A stretch of 64,000 nucleotides of DNA from Pseudomonadota bacterium (GCA_021851405.1 JAJZDW010000001.1:62001-126000), one strand, 5' to 3'. Counted from the stretch's first letter, positions 1 to 8,408 are shown. Program-made: numbers and translations. Notes: generated from the sequence alone by a model not told the origin.

Positions 1-102
1 GGCCGGATCGAGGATCGACTCGGCGGCACCGAGTCCGGGTACGCGTTCGCCACCGATCAGCAGGCGCGTGTCGAGGGAAGGCTGCGGGGTGTCCGAGGTC
101 AT
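1..102 (-). CDS. Aldehyde dehydrogenase, N-terminal part only (cut by window edge)
   Basis: Only the first 34 codons are inside the window. Read on the minus strand from the ATG at 102, they contain LLIGGERVPG followed by ILDPA. That is the usual opening of NAD(P)-dependent aldehyde dehydrogenases, where a short strand precedes the DPATGE-like turn. The catalytic Cys and Glu lie outside the window, so the substrate cannot be named. The gene is divergent from the GntR regulator that follows, which may control it. Confidence rests on a short stretch. Confidence 0.6.
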   Translation of the reverse strand, partial: MTSDTPQPSLDTRLLIGGERVPGLGAAESILDPA

Positions 103-289
103 GGGCCCAGGATAGCGCGCGAGGCGGCCGAAAGCGCCCCGGGGAGGCTTTCGACCGCGCGACCGTCTTCCTATAGAGCGAGCCGGCATCCGGCGGATGC
201 GTCTCAGTGCCCTGCGGCCGGTGATTCGACCTATAATTCGATGGTAAATGGATGGTTCACTAATGCATCATCGTGCTGACAAGGCTCTC
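103..289. promoter_or_regulatory. Divergent intergenic region with a TATAAT box
   Basis: This spacer separates the aldehyde dehydrogenase start from the GntR regulator. TATAAT at 232-237 is a good sigma70 -10 for the plus strand; no clear -35 is seen 16-18 bp upstream. It would start transcription near 244, so the ATG at 248 would be nearly leaderless. The ATG at 290, with AAGG just upstream, is the better start for the regulator. No gene is seen in the spacer. Confidence 0.35.
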
Positions 290-1084
290 ATGAGCGCGGA
301 TGACCGTCTGAAGACGCGGCACGGTGGCGCTGCCCGTCCCGTACCGCGCTGCAGCCTGCTCGATCCGGAGCGTGCCAAGTCGAGCCACGATCAGATCGCG
401 GCGGTGCTCGGCACCGAGCTGCTGCAGGGCCGATATCCCCCCGGCAGCACCATGCCCGCGGAGGCCGCGCTCGGCGAACGCTTCCAGGTCTCGCGTACCG
501 TGCTGCGTGAAGTGATGAAGACGCTCGCGGCGAAGGGATTCCTGATACCGAAGACTCGCGTCGGCACCCGGGTGCGCGATGCCGTGTACTGGAATTATTT
601 CGACGCGGACGTACTCGCCTGGCGCCTGTGCCTGGGACTCGATGATGCGTTCCTGGAAACGCTCACCGAGATCCGCCGCGCGCTCGAGCCAGCCGCCGCC
701 GCGCTCGCCGCGCGGCGGCGCGACCCTGACGACCTCGCGCGGCTGCGCGAGTGCGTGCGGCAGATCGGGCGGGCCGACCACTCGCGCCAGAGCTTCGCGG
801 CGGTCGACCTCGACTTTCATCTGGCGATCGGCACCGCCTCGGGCAACCCGCTGATCCGCTCCATCGCGAGCGTCATCGAAACCGCTCTGGTCGCCTCGTT
901 CACCTACAGCTCCCCGGCCGATGACCCCGGCGATCACGCCGCGAGCCTTGCCGGTCACGCCGCCGTGGTCGACGCGATCGAGGCCGGCGACGGGCCGCGT
1001 GCCGCGCGCAGCATCCTCGCCGTGATCAACTCCGGTGCCCAGCGCATCGAGCAGCGCAAGCGACGCTGCAGAGCGCCGCGGTGA
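290..1084 (+). CDS. GntR-family transcriptional regulator, FCD subfamily
   Basis: A cytoplasmic repressor or activator expected to bind a sugar acid. The winged helix-turn-helix includes GERFQVSRTVLREVMKTL and the wing residues around KTRVGTRV. The C-terminal all-helical FCD domain has the usual metal/ligand acidic and His residues (DLDFHLAIGTASGNP). Length from this start is 264 aa, normal for the family. Start 290 is preferred over 248 because it has an AAGG ribosome site and the promoter box lies at 232-237; homologues also begin close to the helix-turn-helix. It resembles regulators of galactonate or hexuronate genes. It sits between an aldehyde dehydrogenase and a pentose dehydrogenase, so control of oxidative sugar genes is likely (inference). 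Confidence 0.85.
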   Translation: MSADDRLKTRHGGAARPVPRCSLLDPERAKSSHDQIAAVLGTELLQGRYPPGSTMPAEAALGERFQVSRTVLREVMKTLAAKGFLIPKTRVGTRVRDAVYWNYFDADVLAWRLCLGLDDAFLETLTEIRRALEPAAAALAARRRDPDDLARLRECVRQIGRADHSRQSFAAVDLDFHLAIGTASGNPLIRSIASVIETALVASFTYSSPADDPGDHAASLAGHAAVVDAIEAGDGPRAARSILAVINSGAQRIEQRKRRCRAPR

Positions 1085-1101
1085 GCCCCTCCTGCAGTAC
1101 G

Positions 1102-1860
1102 CTACACCCAGCCGCCATCGACGATGTACTGCTGGCTGGTGCAGGCGCTGGCCGCCTCGGAGGCGAGAAACACGATGACGTTGGCGACCTCCGCGGGCTG
1201 CAGCCGGCGCTTCAGGCACTGCCGGGCGTTGATTTCCTGCTCGGTCTGCGGATTCACCCACTTCTCCAGCTGACGCGGGGTCATGATCCAGCCTGGGGCC
1301 ACTGCATTGACACGGATACCGTACGGGCCGAAGTCCCGGGCCAGCGAACGGGTCAGCCCGAGCACCGCGGATTTCGAGGCGGTGTAGGCGACCATGCCGC
1401 CCTGGCCGATGATCCACGAGATCGAACCGAGGTTGATGATCGAGCCCCCGCCGGCCGTCTTCATCCCCGGCAGCACCGCCTGTGCGCAGAAGAACTGCTG
1501 TTTGAGGTTCACCGCGATCCTGCTGTCCCACAGCGCTTCGGTCACCTCCTCGGTGGCATGCCGCTCGTCGCTCGCGGCATTGTTGACCAGCACCTGGATG
1601 GGACCCAAGCGCACGGCGATGGCCGCGATCGCGCGCCGCAGCGCCTCGATGTTCGTCAGATCGCAATGCTCGAAATGCACCGTCGCGCCGGCGGCGGTCA
1701 GTTCGGCCGCCAGAGCGCGCGACGGTGCGTCTGCGATGTCGAGAAACCCGACCCGCGCGTGCTGCGCGGCGAACTGCCGCACGATGGCCTCACCGATCCC
1801 GGATCCGCCACCGGTCACCAGCACGACCTGGTCTTTCAGGTCGGTATACAGGGCTGTCAT
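1102..1860 (-). CDS. XylB-like aldose 1-dehydrogenase (SDR family)
   Basis: A short-chain dehydrogenase that should oxidise an aldose, probably a pentose, to the aldonolactone with NAD(P)+. The cofactor loop TGGGSGIG, the VNNA strand, the catalytic Ser in GSIS and Tyr-x-x-x-Lys in YTASK are all present. The closest family I recognise is Caulobacter D-xylose 1-dehydrogenase: shared features include FLDIADAPSRAL, ASDERH, the NLGSISW block and the TSQQYIVDGGW end. The chosen start at 1860 gives 252 aa and begins directly before the Rossmann fold; an in-frame extension to 1905 adds unlikely residues. It is divergent from the ketoglutarate semialdehyde dehydrogenase gene, as expected for an oxidative (Weimberg-type) pentose set. 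L-arabinose or L-fucose are alternative substrates. Confidence 0.85.
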   Translation of the reverse strand: MTALYTDLKDQVVLVTGGGSGIGEAIVRQFAAQHARVGFLDIADAPSRALAAELTAAGATVHFEHCDLTNIEALRRAIAAIAVRLGPIQVLVNNAASDERHATEEVTEALWDSRIAVNLKQQFFCAQAVLPGMKTAGGGSIINLGSISWIIGQGGMVAYTASKSAVLGLTRSLARDFGPYGIRVNAVAPGWIMTPRQLEKWVNPQTEQEINARQCLKRRLQPAEVANVIVFLASEAASACTSQQYIVDGGWV

Positions 1861-1991
1861 GTATTGATTCACTCCGCAGCAATATTCGACATCGGCACGC
1901 GCCACAGCGCGCCATCGGTCCCGGCATCATACTGCGGGAGATTGGATGGTCGCTTCCCCTCACGAGACTTGACGAGGAGCATGACGTTCAC

Positions 1992-3572
1992 ATGGCACTG
2001 ACTGGAGAACTGTTCATCGGTCGCCGGCGCACGAGCACCGCGCAACGCTTCCAGGCCATCGACCCGGCCCGCGGCGAGGCTCTCCTGCCCGCCTTCAGCG
2101 CCGCCGGAACCGCTGAACTCGAGACGGCCTGCGCGCTGGCAGAGGCGGCCTTCGATTCCTACCGCAGCCGGCCGCCGCAGCGGCGCGCGGAGTTCCTCGA
2201 GGCGATTGCAGAACAGATCCTCGCTCAGGGCGAGGATCTGCTCGCGCGCGCTCACCTCGAGACGGCGTTGCCCCTGGCGCGCCTGACCGGAGAGCGGGCC
2301 CGCACGGTGGGGCAGCTGCGGCTGTTCGCCGAGGAGCTGCGTGCCGGCGAATGGCTCGGTCTGCGCGTCGACTCGGCGCTGGCGCAGCGCGCGCCGGCGC
2401 CCCGCGCGGATATTCGGCTGCGCAAGATTGCGTGTGGGCCGGTGGCCGTTTTCGGCGCCAGCAATTTCCCGCTCGCGTTTTCCGTCGCCGGCGGCGACAG
2501 CGCCGCGGCGCTCGCCGCCGGCTGCCCGATCGTGGTCAAAGGTCACCCGGCCCATCCCGGCACCAGCGAGTGGGTCGCACGGGCGATCGTGGCCGCAGCG
2601 GCTGAGACCGATATGCCCGCAGGCGTCTTCTCGCTGCTGAACGGTCCGGACACCGCGCTCGGCGCAGCGCTGGTCGCCGATGCGCGCATTCGCGCCGTCG
2701 CGTTCACCGGCTCGCGTGCCGGCGGACTCGCGTTGATGAAGATCGCAGCCGAGCGTCCCGAGCCCATCCCGGTCTACGCCGAGATGAGCAGCATCAACCC
2801 CGTGGTGCTCCTGCCCGCCGCGCTGGCCGGGCGCGGTGCCAGTCTGGCGCGCGAGTTCGTCGCCTCGCTCACGCTCGGGGTCGGCCAGTTCTGCACCAAC
2901 CCCGGGCTCGTACTGGCCCTCGGGGGCGAGGGCCTGCAGAGTTTCATCGAGGCCGCCGGTGCGGCGCTTGAGGCGGTCAGCCCCGCCGTGATGTTGACGG
3001 AGGGTATTCAGCGTAACTACGTCCGCGGCGTCGAGCGAATGGGCACTGAGGGCGCCGAGCTGCTCGCGCAGAGCAGCGCCGGTGATCAGAACTGTGCGCG
3101 CGCGGCACTGTTCAGCGTGACCGCCGAGTCGCTGGTGCACCGACCGAGACTCGCCGAAGAGACCTTCGGGCCCGCGTCGCTCATCGTACGCTGCCGCACC
3201 GTCAGGGAGCTGCGCGAAACGCTCGAGCGGCTCGAAGGCCAATTGACTGCGACGTTGCAGATGGACGCGCCCGATCAGCCACTCGCGCAGGAACTGCTGG
3301 CGACGCTCGAGCGCAAGGCTGGGCGCATCGTCGTCAACAGCTGGCCCACCGGCGTCGAGGTCTGCCACGCGATGGTGCATGGCGGGCCTTTCCCGGCGAC
3401 CGCGGATGGCCGCAGCACTTCGGTCGGGACACTCGCGATCGAACGCTTTCTGCGCCCCGTGTGCTATCAGGGGTTTGCCGATGCACTGCTGCCGCCTGAG
3501 TTGCGCGCCGATGAGCTGCCGCACTGGCCGCACCGATTCGATGGCGAGCGTCGGCTCGGCCGAGCGGAGTGA
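1992..3572 (+). CDS. 2-ketoglutarate semialdehyde dehydrogenase (2,5-dioxovalerate dehydrogenase)
   Basis: This enzyme should oxidise 2,5-dioxopentanoate to 2-oxoglutarate, the last step of the oxidative pentose or hexarate pathways. It is an aldehyde dehydrogenase of 526 aa with the KGSADH-type block GPVAVFGASNFPLAFS near residue 150, the general-base Glu264 (AEMSSINP) and nucleophile Cys301 in GQFCTNPG. The C-terminal WPTGVEVCHAMVHGGP segment is typical of this subfamily. ATG 1992 follows GAGGAG at 1974-1979; the next ATG upstream (1981) is out of frame. A long hairpin follows the stop codon. Neighbouring XylB-like and FAH-fold enzymes support a pentose route. Confidence 0.92.
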   Translation: MALTGELFIGRRRTSTAQRFQAIDPARGEALLPAFSAAGTAELETACALAEAAFDSYRSRPPQRRAEFLEAIAEQILAQGEDLLARAHLETALPLARLTGERARTVGQLRLFAEELRAGEWLGLRVDSALAQRAPAPRADIRLRKIACGPVAVFGASNFPLAFSVAGGDSAAALAAGCPIVVKGHPAHPGTSEWVARAIVAAAAETDMPAGVFSLLNGPDTALGAALVADARIRAVAFTGSRAGGLALMKIAAERPEPIPVYAEMSSINPVVLLPAALAGRGASLAREFVASLTLGVGQFCTNPGLVLALGGEGLQSFIEAAGAALEAVSPAVMLTEGIQRNYVRGVERMGTEGAELLAQSSAGDQNCARAALFSVTAESLVHRPRLAEETFGPASLIVRCRTVRELRETLERLEGQLTATLQMDAPDQPLAQELLATLERKAGRIVVNSWPTGVEVCHAMVHGGPFPATADGRSTSVGTLAIERFLRPVCYQGFADALLPPELRADELPHWPHRFDGERRLGRAE

Positions 3573-3580
3573 TCCGGGCT

Positions 3581-3613
3581 TGAGCACGCGCCGCACGATG
3601 CGGCGCGTGCTCA
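3581..3613. terminator. Perfect 14-bp inverted repeat between convergent genes
   Basis: TGAGCACGCGCCGC (3581-3594) and its exact complement (3600-3613) flank a 5-base loop, ACGAT. It starts 8 bases after the dehydrogenase stop and its right arm contains the stop codon of the opposing FAH-fold gene. There is no U tract, but the position suits a bidirectional terminator or 3'-end stabiliser. Confidence 0.75.
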
Positions 3614-4591
3614 CAACGGTCGGGGCACTACGCTCAAGGCCGCGCTGCGCGCCAGGGGGTTGCGCAGCGGCAGCAAGAAGGCGTCGGCACGAATGTCAAA
3701 GACATCGCCCACCGCAACGCGGATCTGATCGGCGAACGAAAGGGTCGCGGTGCCGAAGAAGTGCACGTGCACATCACCGGGCCGGCGGAATTGGTCGTAT
3801 TTGAAGTGGTGATGTTCGAGGTTCGCAAGGGAGTGCGACATGTTGGCCTCGCCGGTGAGAAACGGCTTCTCCCACAGCACCTGCTCCTGGCGGTAGATGC
3901 GGCTCATGCCACGTACGTCAGCCGGCAGCGCACCGGCCAGAAGCTCCGCGCCGAGGGCAACCGGACGCAGCTTGGAGTGCGCGAGCCACAGGTAGTTGTG
4001 ACGCTCCGTGACGTGATCGGAGAACTCGTTGGCGAGGGTGAACCCGAGCCGCCGCGGCACTCCGTCGGCGTCGATCAGGTAGATCCCGGCGATTTCCGGT
4101 TCCTCACCGCCGTCGAGCGCGAACGCCGGGGATTGAAGTGGCGCACCATGCGGCACGACGCTCGAGCCATTGCCCTTGTAGAACCATTCCGGCTGGACGC
4201 CAGGCGTACCGGGCGCGGGCTTGCCGCCCTCGAGCCCCTCCCGGAAGATGCGCATCGAGTCGGTCTGGCCCGCCTCGGTCGCCGCGAGCGCGTGCATTTT
4301 GTCGCGACTTTCCGCCGACCCGAGGTGCGTCAGTCCCGTCCCGGTCAGATAGAGGTGTGCCGGATCGGGGTGGTCGATCGGCGCGAGCAGTCGCAGGCCT
4401 TCGAGCGCCACACGCCGGCCCGTGCGCCGTCGCTCGACCGCCTGCGCCAAGGTGAGGCCGTCGGCCAACGCACTGCTCGCCAGTGCATAGAGACTCGACG
4501 CATCCGCCAGCGGCTCAACCCACTCGGCATCCACCAGCGCCGCGACAGAGCGCACGCCGTCCGCTTCGATCTGTACCAGACGCAAGGCCAT
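3611..4591 (-). CDS. GguC/AraD1-family protein (fumarylacetoacetase fold), probable 2-keto-3-deoxy-pentonate dehydratase
   Basis: A 326-aa FAH-fold enzyme. The block WFYKGNGSSVVPHG, followed by GGEEPEIAGIYLI, matches the substrate lid and the metal-binding Glu-x-Glu seen in GguC/AraD1, XylX and archaeal KdaD proteins. The XylX and KdaD relatives dehydrate 2-keto-3-deoxypentonates to 2,5-dioxopentanoate, which is exactly the substrate of the convergent neighbour at 1992-3572; the role here is inferred from that. ATG 4591 is preceded by GGGAG at good distance; a GTG at 4603 is possible but poorer. GguC proteins are also known beside sugar ABC importers, so another keto-acid substrate is possible. 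Confidence 0.75.
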   Translation of the reverse strand: MALRLVQIEADGVRSVAALVDAEWVEPLADASSLYALASSALADGLTLAQAVERRRTGRRVALEGLRLLAPIDHPDPAHLYLTGTGLTHLGSAESRDKMHALAATEAGQTDSMRIFREGLEGGKPAPGTPGVQPEWFYKGNGSSVVPHGAPLQSPAFALDGGEEPEIAGIYLIDADGVPRRLGFTLANEFSDHVTERHNYLWLAHSKLRPVALGAELLAGALPADVRGMSRIYRQEQVLWEKPFLTGEANMSHSLANLEHHHFKYDQFRRPGDVHVHFFGTATLSFADQIRVAVGDVFDIRADAFLLPLRNPLARSAALSVVPRPL

Positions 4592-4653
4592 GAAATCTCC
4601 CACTGTGCCTCATGTGTCAGCCGTCGCCGATGATAGTCCAACAGGTCGGCAAA

Positions 4654-4712
4654 TGTCTGAGTAATTGGCCGGCCTTGACAGCAGCTCGGACGACTTCGTA
4701 TTGTCTGAGTAA
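4654..4712 (+). promoter_or_regulatory. Promoter with two direct TGTCTGAGTAA repeats
   Basis: The 11-mer TGTCTGAGTAA occurs at 4654-4664 and again at 4702-4712, both followed by (A/T)TGGC. Between them TTGACA (4675-4680) and TATTGT (4699-4704) form an 18-bp spaced sigma70-like promoter reading into the permease gene. The second repeat overlaps the -10 box, which suits a repressor site. The region lies between the divergent FAH-fold gene and the permease. Confidence 0.5.
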
Positions 4713-4775
4713 ATGGCGAGCCATGACGCCGCTGCGCGCGCTCAGGGCCTCCCGTCCCGCTGCGGAGCTCTGCGC

Positions 4776-6083
4776 ATGACGATCATGATTGGCGGTGAAT
4801 CAGGCGTTACGTCCGAGACTGACGGGGCGCCGCGCGCCTATACGGCAGCGCTGGTGGTGCTGGCCACCGTCTTTTTCATGTGGGGCTTCGCCACCGTCCT
4901 CAACGACATCCTGATTCCGCACCTGAAGTCCGCCTTCCAGCTCGACTATGCGCAGGTCCTGCTGATCCAATTCGTATTCTTCCTGGCCTACTTCGTGATG
5001 GCGATGCCGTCGGCGAAGATCCTCGAGCGCACCGGCTACAAGCTCGCCGTGGTGATCGGACTGTTCGGCATGGCGGTGAGCGCGGCCGGGTTCATTCCCG
5101 CGGCCATGCTCGAGTCGTTCGGGCTGTTCCTGGTGGCGCTGTTCCTGCTGGCCGCCTCGATCACGCTGCTCCAGGTCGCCGCCAACCCCTACGTGGCGGT
5201 CATAGGGCCGGCGCAGACCGCCTCGAGCCGCCTGAATCTCGTGCAGGCATTCAACTCAGCGGGCACCATGCTGGCGCCGCTGTTCGGCAGTCTGCTCATC
5301 CTCGGCCATACGGCCCCCGGCAGCCGCGCGGTGCACCCGAGCGCCGTGACGCGCGCCGCGGGCGTACACACGGTCGAGCTGCCCTACGCGCTCATCGCGC
5401 TCGTCCTGCTCGCCCTTGCGGTGCTGGTCTGGCGGGTGCGACTGCCGGATCTGGGCAAGGACACCCGCCGCGCCGCGCGGGCCGAGCGGGATCAGCACAG
5501 CCTCTGGCGGCATCGCAACCTGGTGTTCGGCGTGCCGGCGATTGCGCTGTACCTGATCTGCGAGGTCGGCATCGGCTCGACGCTGGTGAATTTCATGTCG
5601 TTGCCGACGATCGGCGCACTGACGCACGCCCAGGCCGCCGACTATCTGACGCTCTACTGGGGCGGGGCGATGGCCGGCCGGTTCGTCGGCTCGTGGTTCC
5701 TGCGCTGGATGCGCCCGCAACGCGTGCTCGCCGCGGTGACGATCGGGGCGCTCGCGCTGGTCGGGCTCTCAATCCTCTCCACCGGCCACGTCGCGATGTG
5801 GAGCCTCTTGGCCGTCGGGCTGTGCAACTCGATCATGTTTCCGACGATCTTCACGCTGGGCATCCGCGGCCTGGGACCCCTCACCGAGGAAGGCTCAGGA
5901 CTGCTCATCATGGCCATCGCCGGTGGTGCGCTCGCGGAATTGCAGGGAGTGCTGGCCGATGCCATCGGCCTGCACCTCTCGTATGTGCTGCCCTGGGTGT
6001 GCTACGGCTACGTGCTGTTCTATGCGCTGTGGGGCTACCGCGCTACCGGCGCCGTGCATGATGAGCGGCTGAGCGCTTCCTGA
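4776..6083 (+). CDS. FucP-like sugar:H+ symporter (MFS)
   Basis: A 12-helix inner-membrane permease of the fucose/galactose/glucose FHS family. The first helix carries FFMWGFATVLNDILIPHLK with the conserved Asn-Asp pair, and AANPYVAVIGP and SSRLNLVQAFNSAGTM are FucP-type blocks. Length from ATG 4776 is 435 aa, normal for FucP. An ATG at 4713 lies at the predicted transcription start and would add about 20 non-conserved residues, so it is less likely. The gene is flanked by pentose enzymes and a GntR regulator; its substrate could be L-fucose, L-arabinose or another aldose. Its 3' end overlaps the convergent regulator gene. Confidence 0.88.
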   Translation: MTIMIGGESGVTSETDGAPRAYTAALVVLATVFFMWGFATVLNDILIPHLKSAFQLDYAQVLLIQFVFFLAYFVMAMPSAKILERTGYKLAVVIGLFGMAVSAAGFIPAAMLESFGLFLVALFLLAASITLLQVAANPYVAVIGPAQTASSRLNLVQAFNSAGTMLAPLFGSLLILGHTAPGSRAVHPSAVTRAAGVHTVELPYALIALVLLALAVLVWRVRLPDLGKDTRRAARAERDQHSLWRHRNLVFGVPAIALYLICEVGIGSTLVNFMSLPTIGALTHAQAADYLTLYWGGAMAGRFVGSWFLRWMRPQRVLAAVTIGALALVGLSILSTGHVAMWSLLAVGLCNSIMFPTIFTLGIRGLGPLTEEGSGLLIMAIAGGALAELQGVLADAIGLHLSYVLPWVCYGYVLFYALWGYRATGAVHDERLSAS

Positions 6084-6831
6084 GGACCACCGGCGGCCGC
6101 GATCGGCCGCCGGTGGTATCGAGCAGCGCCAGGCGCACCAGATCGGTCATCGCGGCACGGGCCGCCGCCGGATCGCGCCGCTCGACGGCCTCGTACACCC
6201 GCAGATGATCGGGCAGCGGATCACGGCTGAGGGGCGCGGCGCGCTGCTTGAACACCGTCGTCCAGCTCACCGCGGCGGCGATACCGCTCGTGAGTGAGGC
6301 GAGAAACGGGTTACCGGAGGCCTCGAGCAGCGCGGAGTGAAACGCACGGTCCGCGTGTCGGCCCGCCTCGACGGCAAGGGACTGCGCCGCCATCTCCTCG
6401 AGCGAGCGGCGCAGGCCGTGCAGTTGCTCCTTGCTGCGGCGCGCAGCCGCGAGCGCGGCGGCCGCCGGTTCAACAATCGTGCGCAGCTCGAACAGCGCAT
6501 TCAGCAGCGTCAGCTCCGGATCGCCACTGAAGATCCACGACACCACGTCGGGATCGAGCAGATGCCAGGCACCGGGCGGGCTGACGCGCGTACCGAGTTT
6601 GGGACGGGATTCGACCAGCCCTTTGGCCGCCAGAATACGCACCGCCTCACGGTAGGCGGTGCGCGAAACCTTCAGCTGCTCGCTGGCGGCGATTTCTCCC
6701 TCCAGCACGCGGCCCGGTGCGAGGCGGCCGGAGACGATCCGCACGCCGATGTCACGCGCGATCGTCCCGTGCAGCCGCAAGGCCTTGCCGCCCGGGGCGC
6801 TGTTGAAGGAGGCCGGCGTCCTGGGTCGCAT
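6043..6831 (-). CDS. GntR-family transcriptional regulator, FCD subfamily
   Basis: A 262-aa FadR/FCD-type regulator. The helix-turn-helix spans ASEQLKVSRTAYREAVRIL, the wing includes PKLGTRVSP, and the effector domain begins around LFELRTIVEPAAAALAA with the family His in RAFHSALLEASGNP. ATG 6831 is chosen because upstream codons to 6909 encode a non-conserved tail in DNA that also holds the divergent promoter. The last 41 bases overlap the permease gene on the opposite strand and include a perfect hairpin. Its location between a sugar permease and a divergently transcribed FAD oxidase suggests it controls one or both (inference). Confidence 0.85.
   Translation of the reverse strand: MRPRTPASFNSAPGGKALRLHGTIARDIGVRIVSGRLAPGRVLEGEIAASEQLKVSRTAYREAVRILAAKGLVESRPKLGTRVSPPGAWHLLDPDVVSWIFSGDPELTLLNALFELRTIVEPAAAALAAARRSKEQLHGLRRSLEEMAAQSLAVEAGRHADRAFHSALLEASGNPFLASLTSGIAAAVSWTTVFKQRAAPLSRDPLPDHLRVYEAVERRDPAAARAAMTDLVRLALLDTTGGRSRPPVVLRKRSAAHHARRR
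6086..6117. terminator. Perfect 14-bp hairpin inside the 3' end of the GntR gene
   Basis: ACCACCGGCGGCCG (6086-6099), loop CGAT, then the exact complement (6104-6117). It begins 3 bases after the permease stop codon and lies inside the coding region of the opposing GntR regulator, whose C-terminal residues therefore come from terminator-like DNA. No U tract is present. Confidence 0.65.
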
Positions 6832-6986
6832 GTCTGGCGCACTCTTGGCTCGATGCAGGCGCGCCAGTATAGCGCCAGCGGCGGAGCGGGCCGATGGGTG
6901 CGGTCCCACGGACCGCGGTGACGCTCGAAACGCTCACTCATACGATTTATAATATTTATAACGATCGATACGTCCTGGAGTCCGTG
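6832..6986. promoter_or_regulatory. Divergent promoter region with an AT-rich core
   Basis: The GC-rich background drops sharply at 6941-6970. TATAAT at 6948-6953 suits a -10 for the FAD-oxidase gene, and two TTTATAA-like half sites (6946-6952 and 6955-6961) lie next to each other, a plausible operator for the adjacent GntR protein. No clear -35 is visible. Confidence 0.4.
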
Positions 6987-8390
6987 ATGAGGCCACTCGT
7001 GGAACAACTCGCTGCCGCGCTCGGCCCGGAGGGCGTGCTGCAGGGTACCGCGGCGCTCGAGGCGCGGGACGCGGCGCAGACGCGTGGCCTTCGCGTCCAA
7101 CTGGGCACGCCGCTGGCGGTGCTGAAGCCGCGCAGCACCGAGGACGTCGCCCGGATTCTGGCCCTGGCGCACGCGGCCGGACAGCCCGTCGTTCCCTGGG
7201 GCGGCTGCACGGGTTTGGTGGACGGCTCGGCGGCCGACGGCGCGCTGGCGCTGTCGCTCGAACGCATGAACGCCGTTGAGCAGATCGATGAGACCAACCG
7301 GGTGATGCACGTGCAGGCCGGTTGCATCCTGCAGAATGCCTGCGAGGCGGCCGATGCACGCGGCCTGCTGCTGCCGCTGGATCTCGGGGCGCGTGGCTCG
7401 GCGACCATCGGCGGGGTCATCGCCACCAACGCCGGGGGCAACCGGGTGCTGCGCTGGGGCATGACCCGGGACATGGTGCTCGGACTCGAAGCGGTACTCG
7501 CCGACGGCACGGTGATCAGCTCCCTGAACACGCTGATCAAGAACAATGCCGGCTATGACCTGAAGCAGCTGTTCATCGGCTCGGAGGGTACGCTCGGCGT
7601 GGTCACGCACGCAGTGCTGCGACTGCGCCCGCGTCCCCTCAGTGAGAACGTCGCGTTGCTCGCGGTGGATGCGTTCGCGCATCTGCCCCGACTGCTCGCC
7701 CGCCTGGAGCGCGAGTTGGCCGGCTCGCTGTCCTCGTTCGAGGTGATGTGGGAGTCGTTCTACCGTCTCGTGACCACGGCGCCGGCGCTGGGCCGTGCGG
7801 TCCTCGCGCACGGATACCCGTTCTACGTACTCGTGGAGACCCGCGGTGTCAGCGTGCAGGCGGACGCCGAACGCTTCGAGCACGTGCTGGCCGGGGCGCT
7901 CGAGGCCGGCGAGGTTGCCGATGCGGTCATTGCCAAGTCCGACCTGGAGCGCCGGGCGATGTGGAACCTGCGCGATGACGTGCCGCAGGTCACGCGCGAC
8001 GGCCCGGTGGCCGCCTTCGACGTCAGCCTGAAGATCGAGGACATGCCGGGATACCTGGAGGAGGTCCACCAGTCGCTGACGGCGCGCTGGGGTGCGGCGT
8101 GCCGCTTCGTCGTGTGGGGTCACCTCGGCGACGGGAACCTGCACGTCATGGTCGGGCTGCAGGAGGACTCCGCGCAGATGCACGAGGCGATCGAAGCGTT
8201 GGTGTATGCACCGCTCGGCCGGCGTGCCGGCGCCTCGATCTCCGGCGAACACGGCATCGGGTTGCAGAAGCGCCGCTACCTGTCGCTGTCGCGCAGCCCG
8301 GAGGAAATCACCCTGATGCGCACGCTGAAGCAGGCGCTCGACCCGCGCAACATCCTCAATCCGGGCAAGGTCCTGGCCGAGACGATCTGA
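6987..8390 (+). CDS. FAD-linked 2-hydroxy-acid oxidase/dehydrogenase (GlcD/D-lactate dehydrogenase-like)
   Basis: A 467-aa flavoprotein of the vanillyl-alcohol oxidase (PCMH) fold. The FAD-binding half shows PVVPWGGCTGLVDGS and GGVIATNAGGNR; the C-terminal FAD-oxidase half shows WGHLGDGNLHV, ISGEHGIG and the closing LDPRNILNPGKV. These are typical of GlcD and D-lactate or D-2-hydroxyglutarate dehydrogenases, which pass electrons to the respiratory chain. ATG 6987 has CTGGAG six bases upstream and starts just before the fold. The regulator gene is divergent. In this sugar-acid setting it may oxidise a hydroxy acid made by the pathways around it; the exact acid cannot be read from sequence. Confidence 0.85.
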   Translation: MRPLVEQLAAALGPEGVLQGTAALEARDAAQTRGLRVQLGTPLAVLKPRSTEDVARILALAHAAGQPVVPWGGCTGLVDGSAADGALALSLERMNAVEQIDETNRVMHVQAGCILQNACEAADARGLLLPLDLGARGSATIGGVIATNAGGNRVLRWGMTRDMVLGLEAVLADGTVISSLNTLIKNNAGYDLKQLFIGSEGTLGVVTHAVLRLRPRPLSENVALLAVDAFAHLPRLLARLERELAGSLSSFEVMWESFYRLVTTAPALGRAVLAHGYPFYVLVETRGVSVQADAERFEHVLAGALEAGEVADAVIAKSDLERRAMWNLRDDVPQVTRDGPVAAFDVSLKIEDMPGYLEEVHQSLTARWGAACRFVVWGHLGDGNLHVMVGLQEDSAQMHEAIEALVYAPLGRRAGASISGEHGIGLQKRRYLSLSRSPEEITLMRTLKQALDPRNILNPGKVLAETI

Positions 8391-8408
8391 CGGGTACGGC
8401 GGGCGGCG

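Noticed and set aside
1869-3614. A 581-codon minus-strand frame opposite the semialdehyde dehydrogenase
   Set aside because: Antisense shadow; the dehydrogenase has its catalytic Cys and Glu and a good ribosome site.
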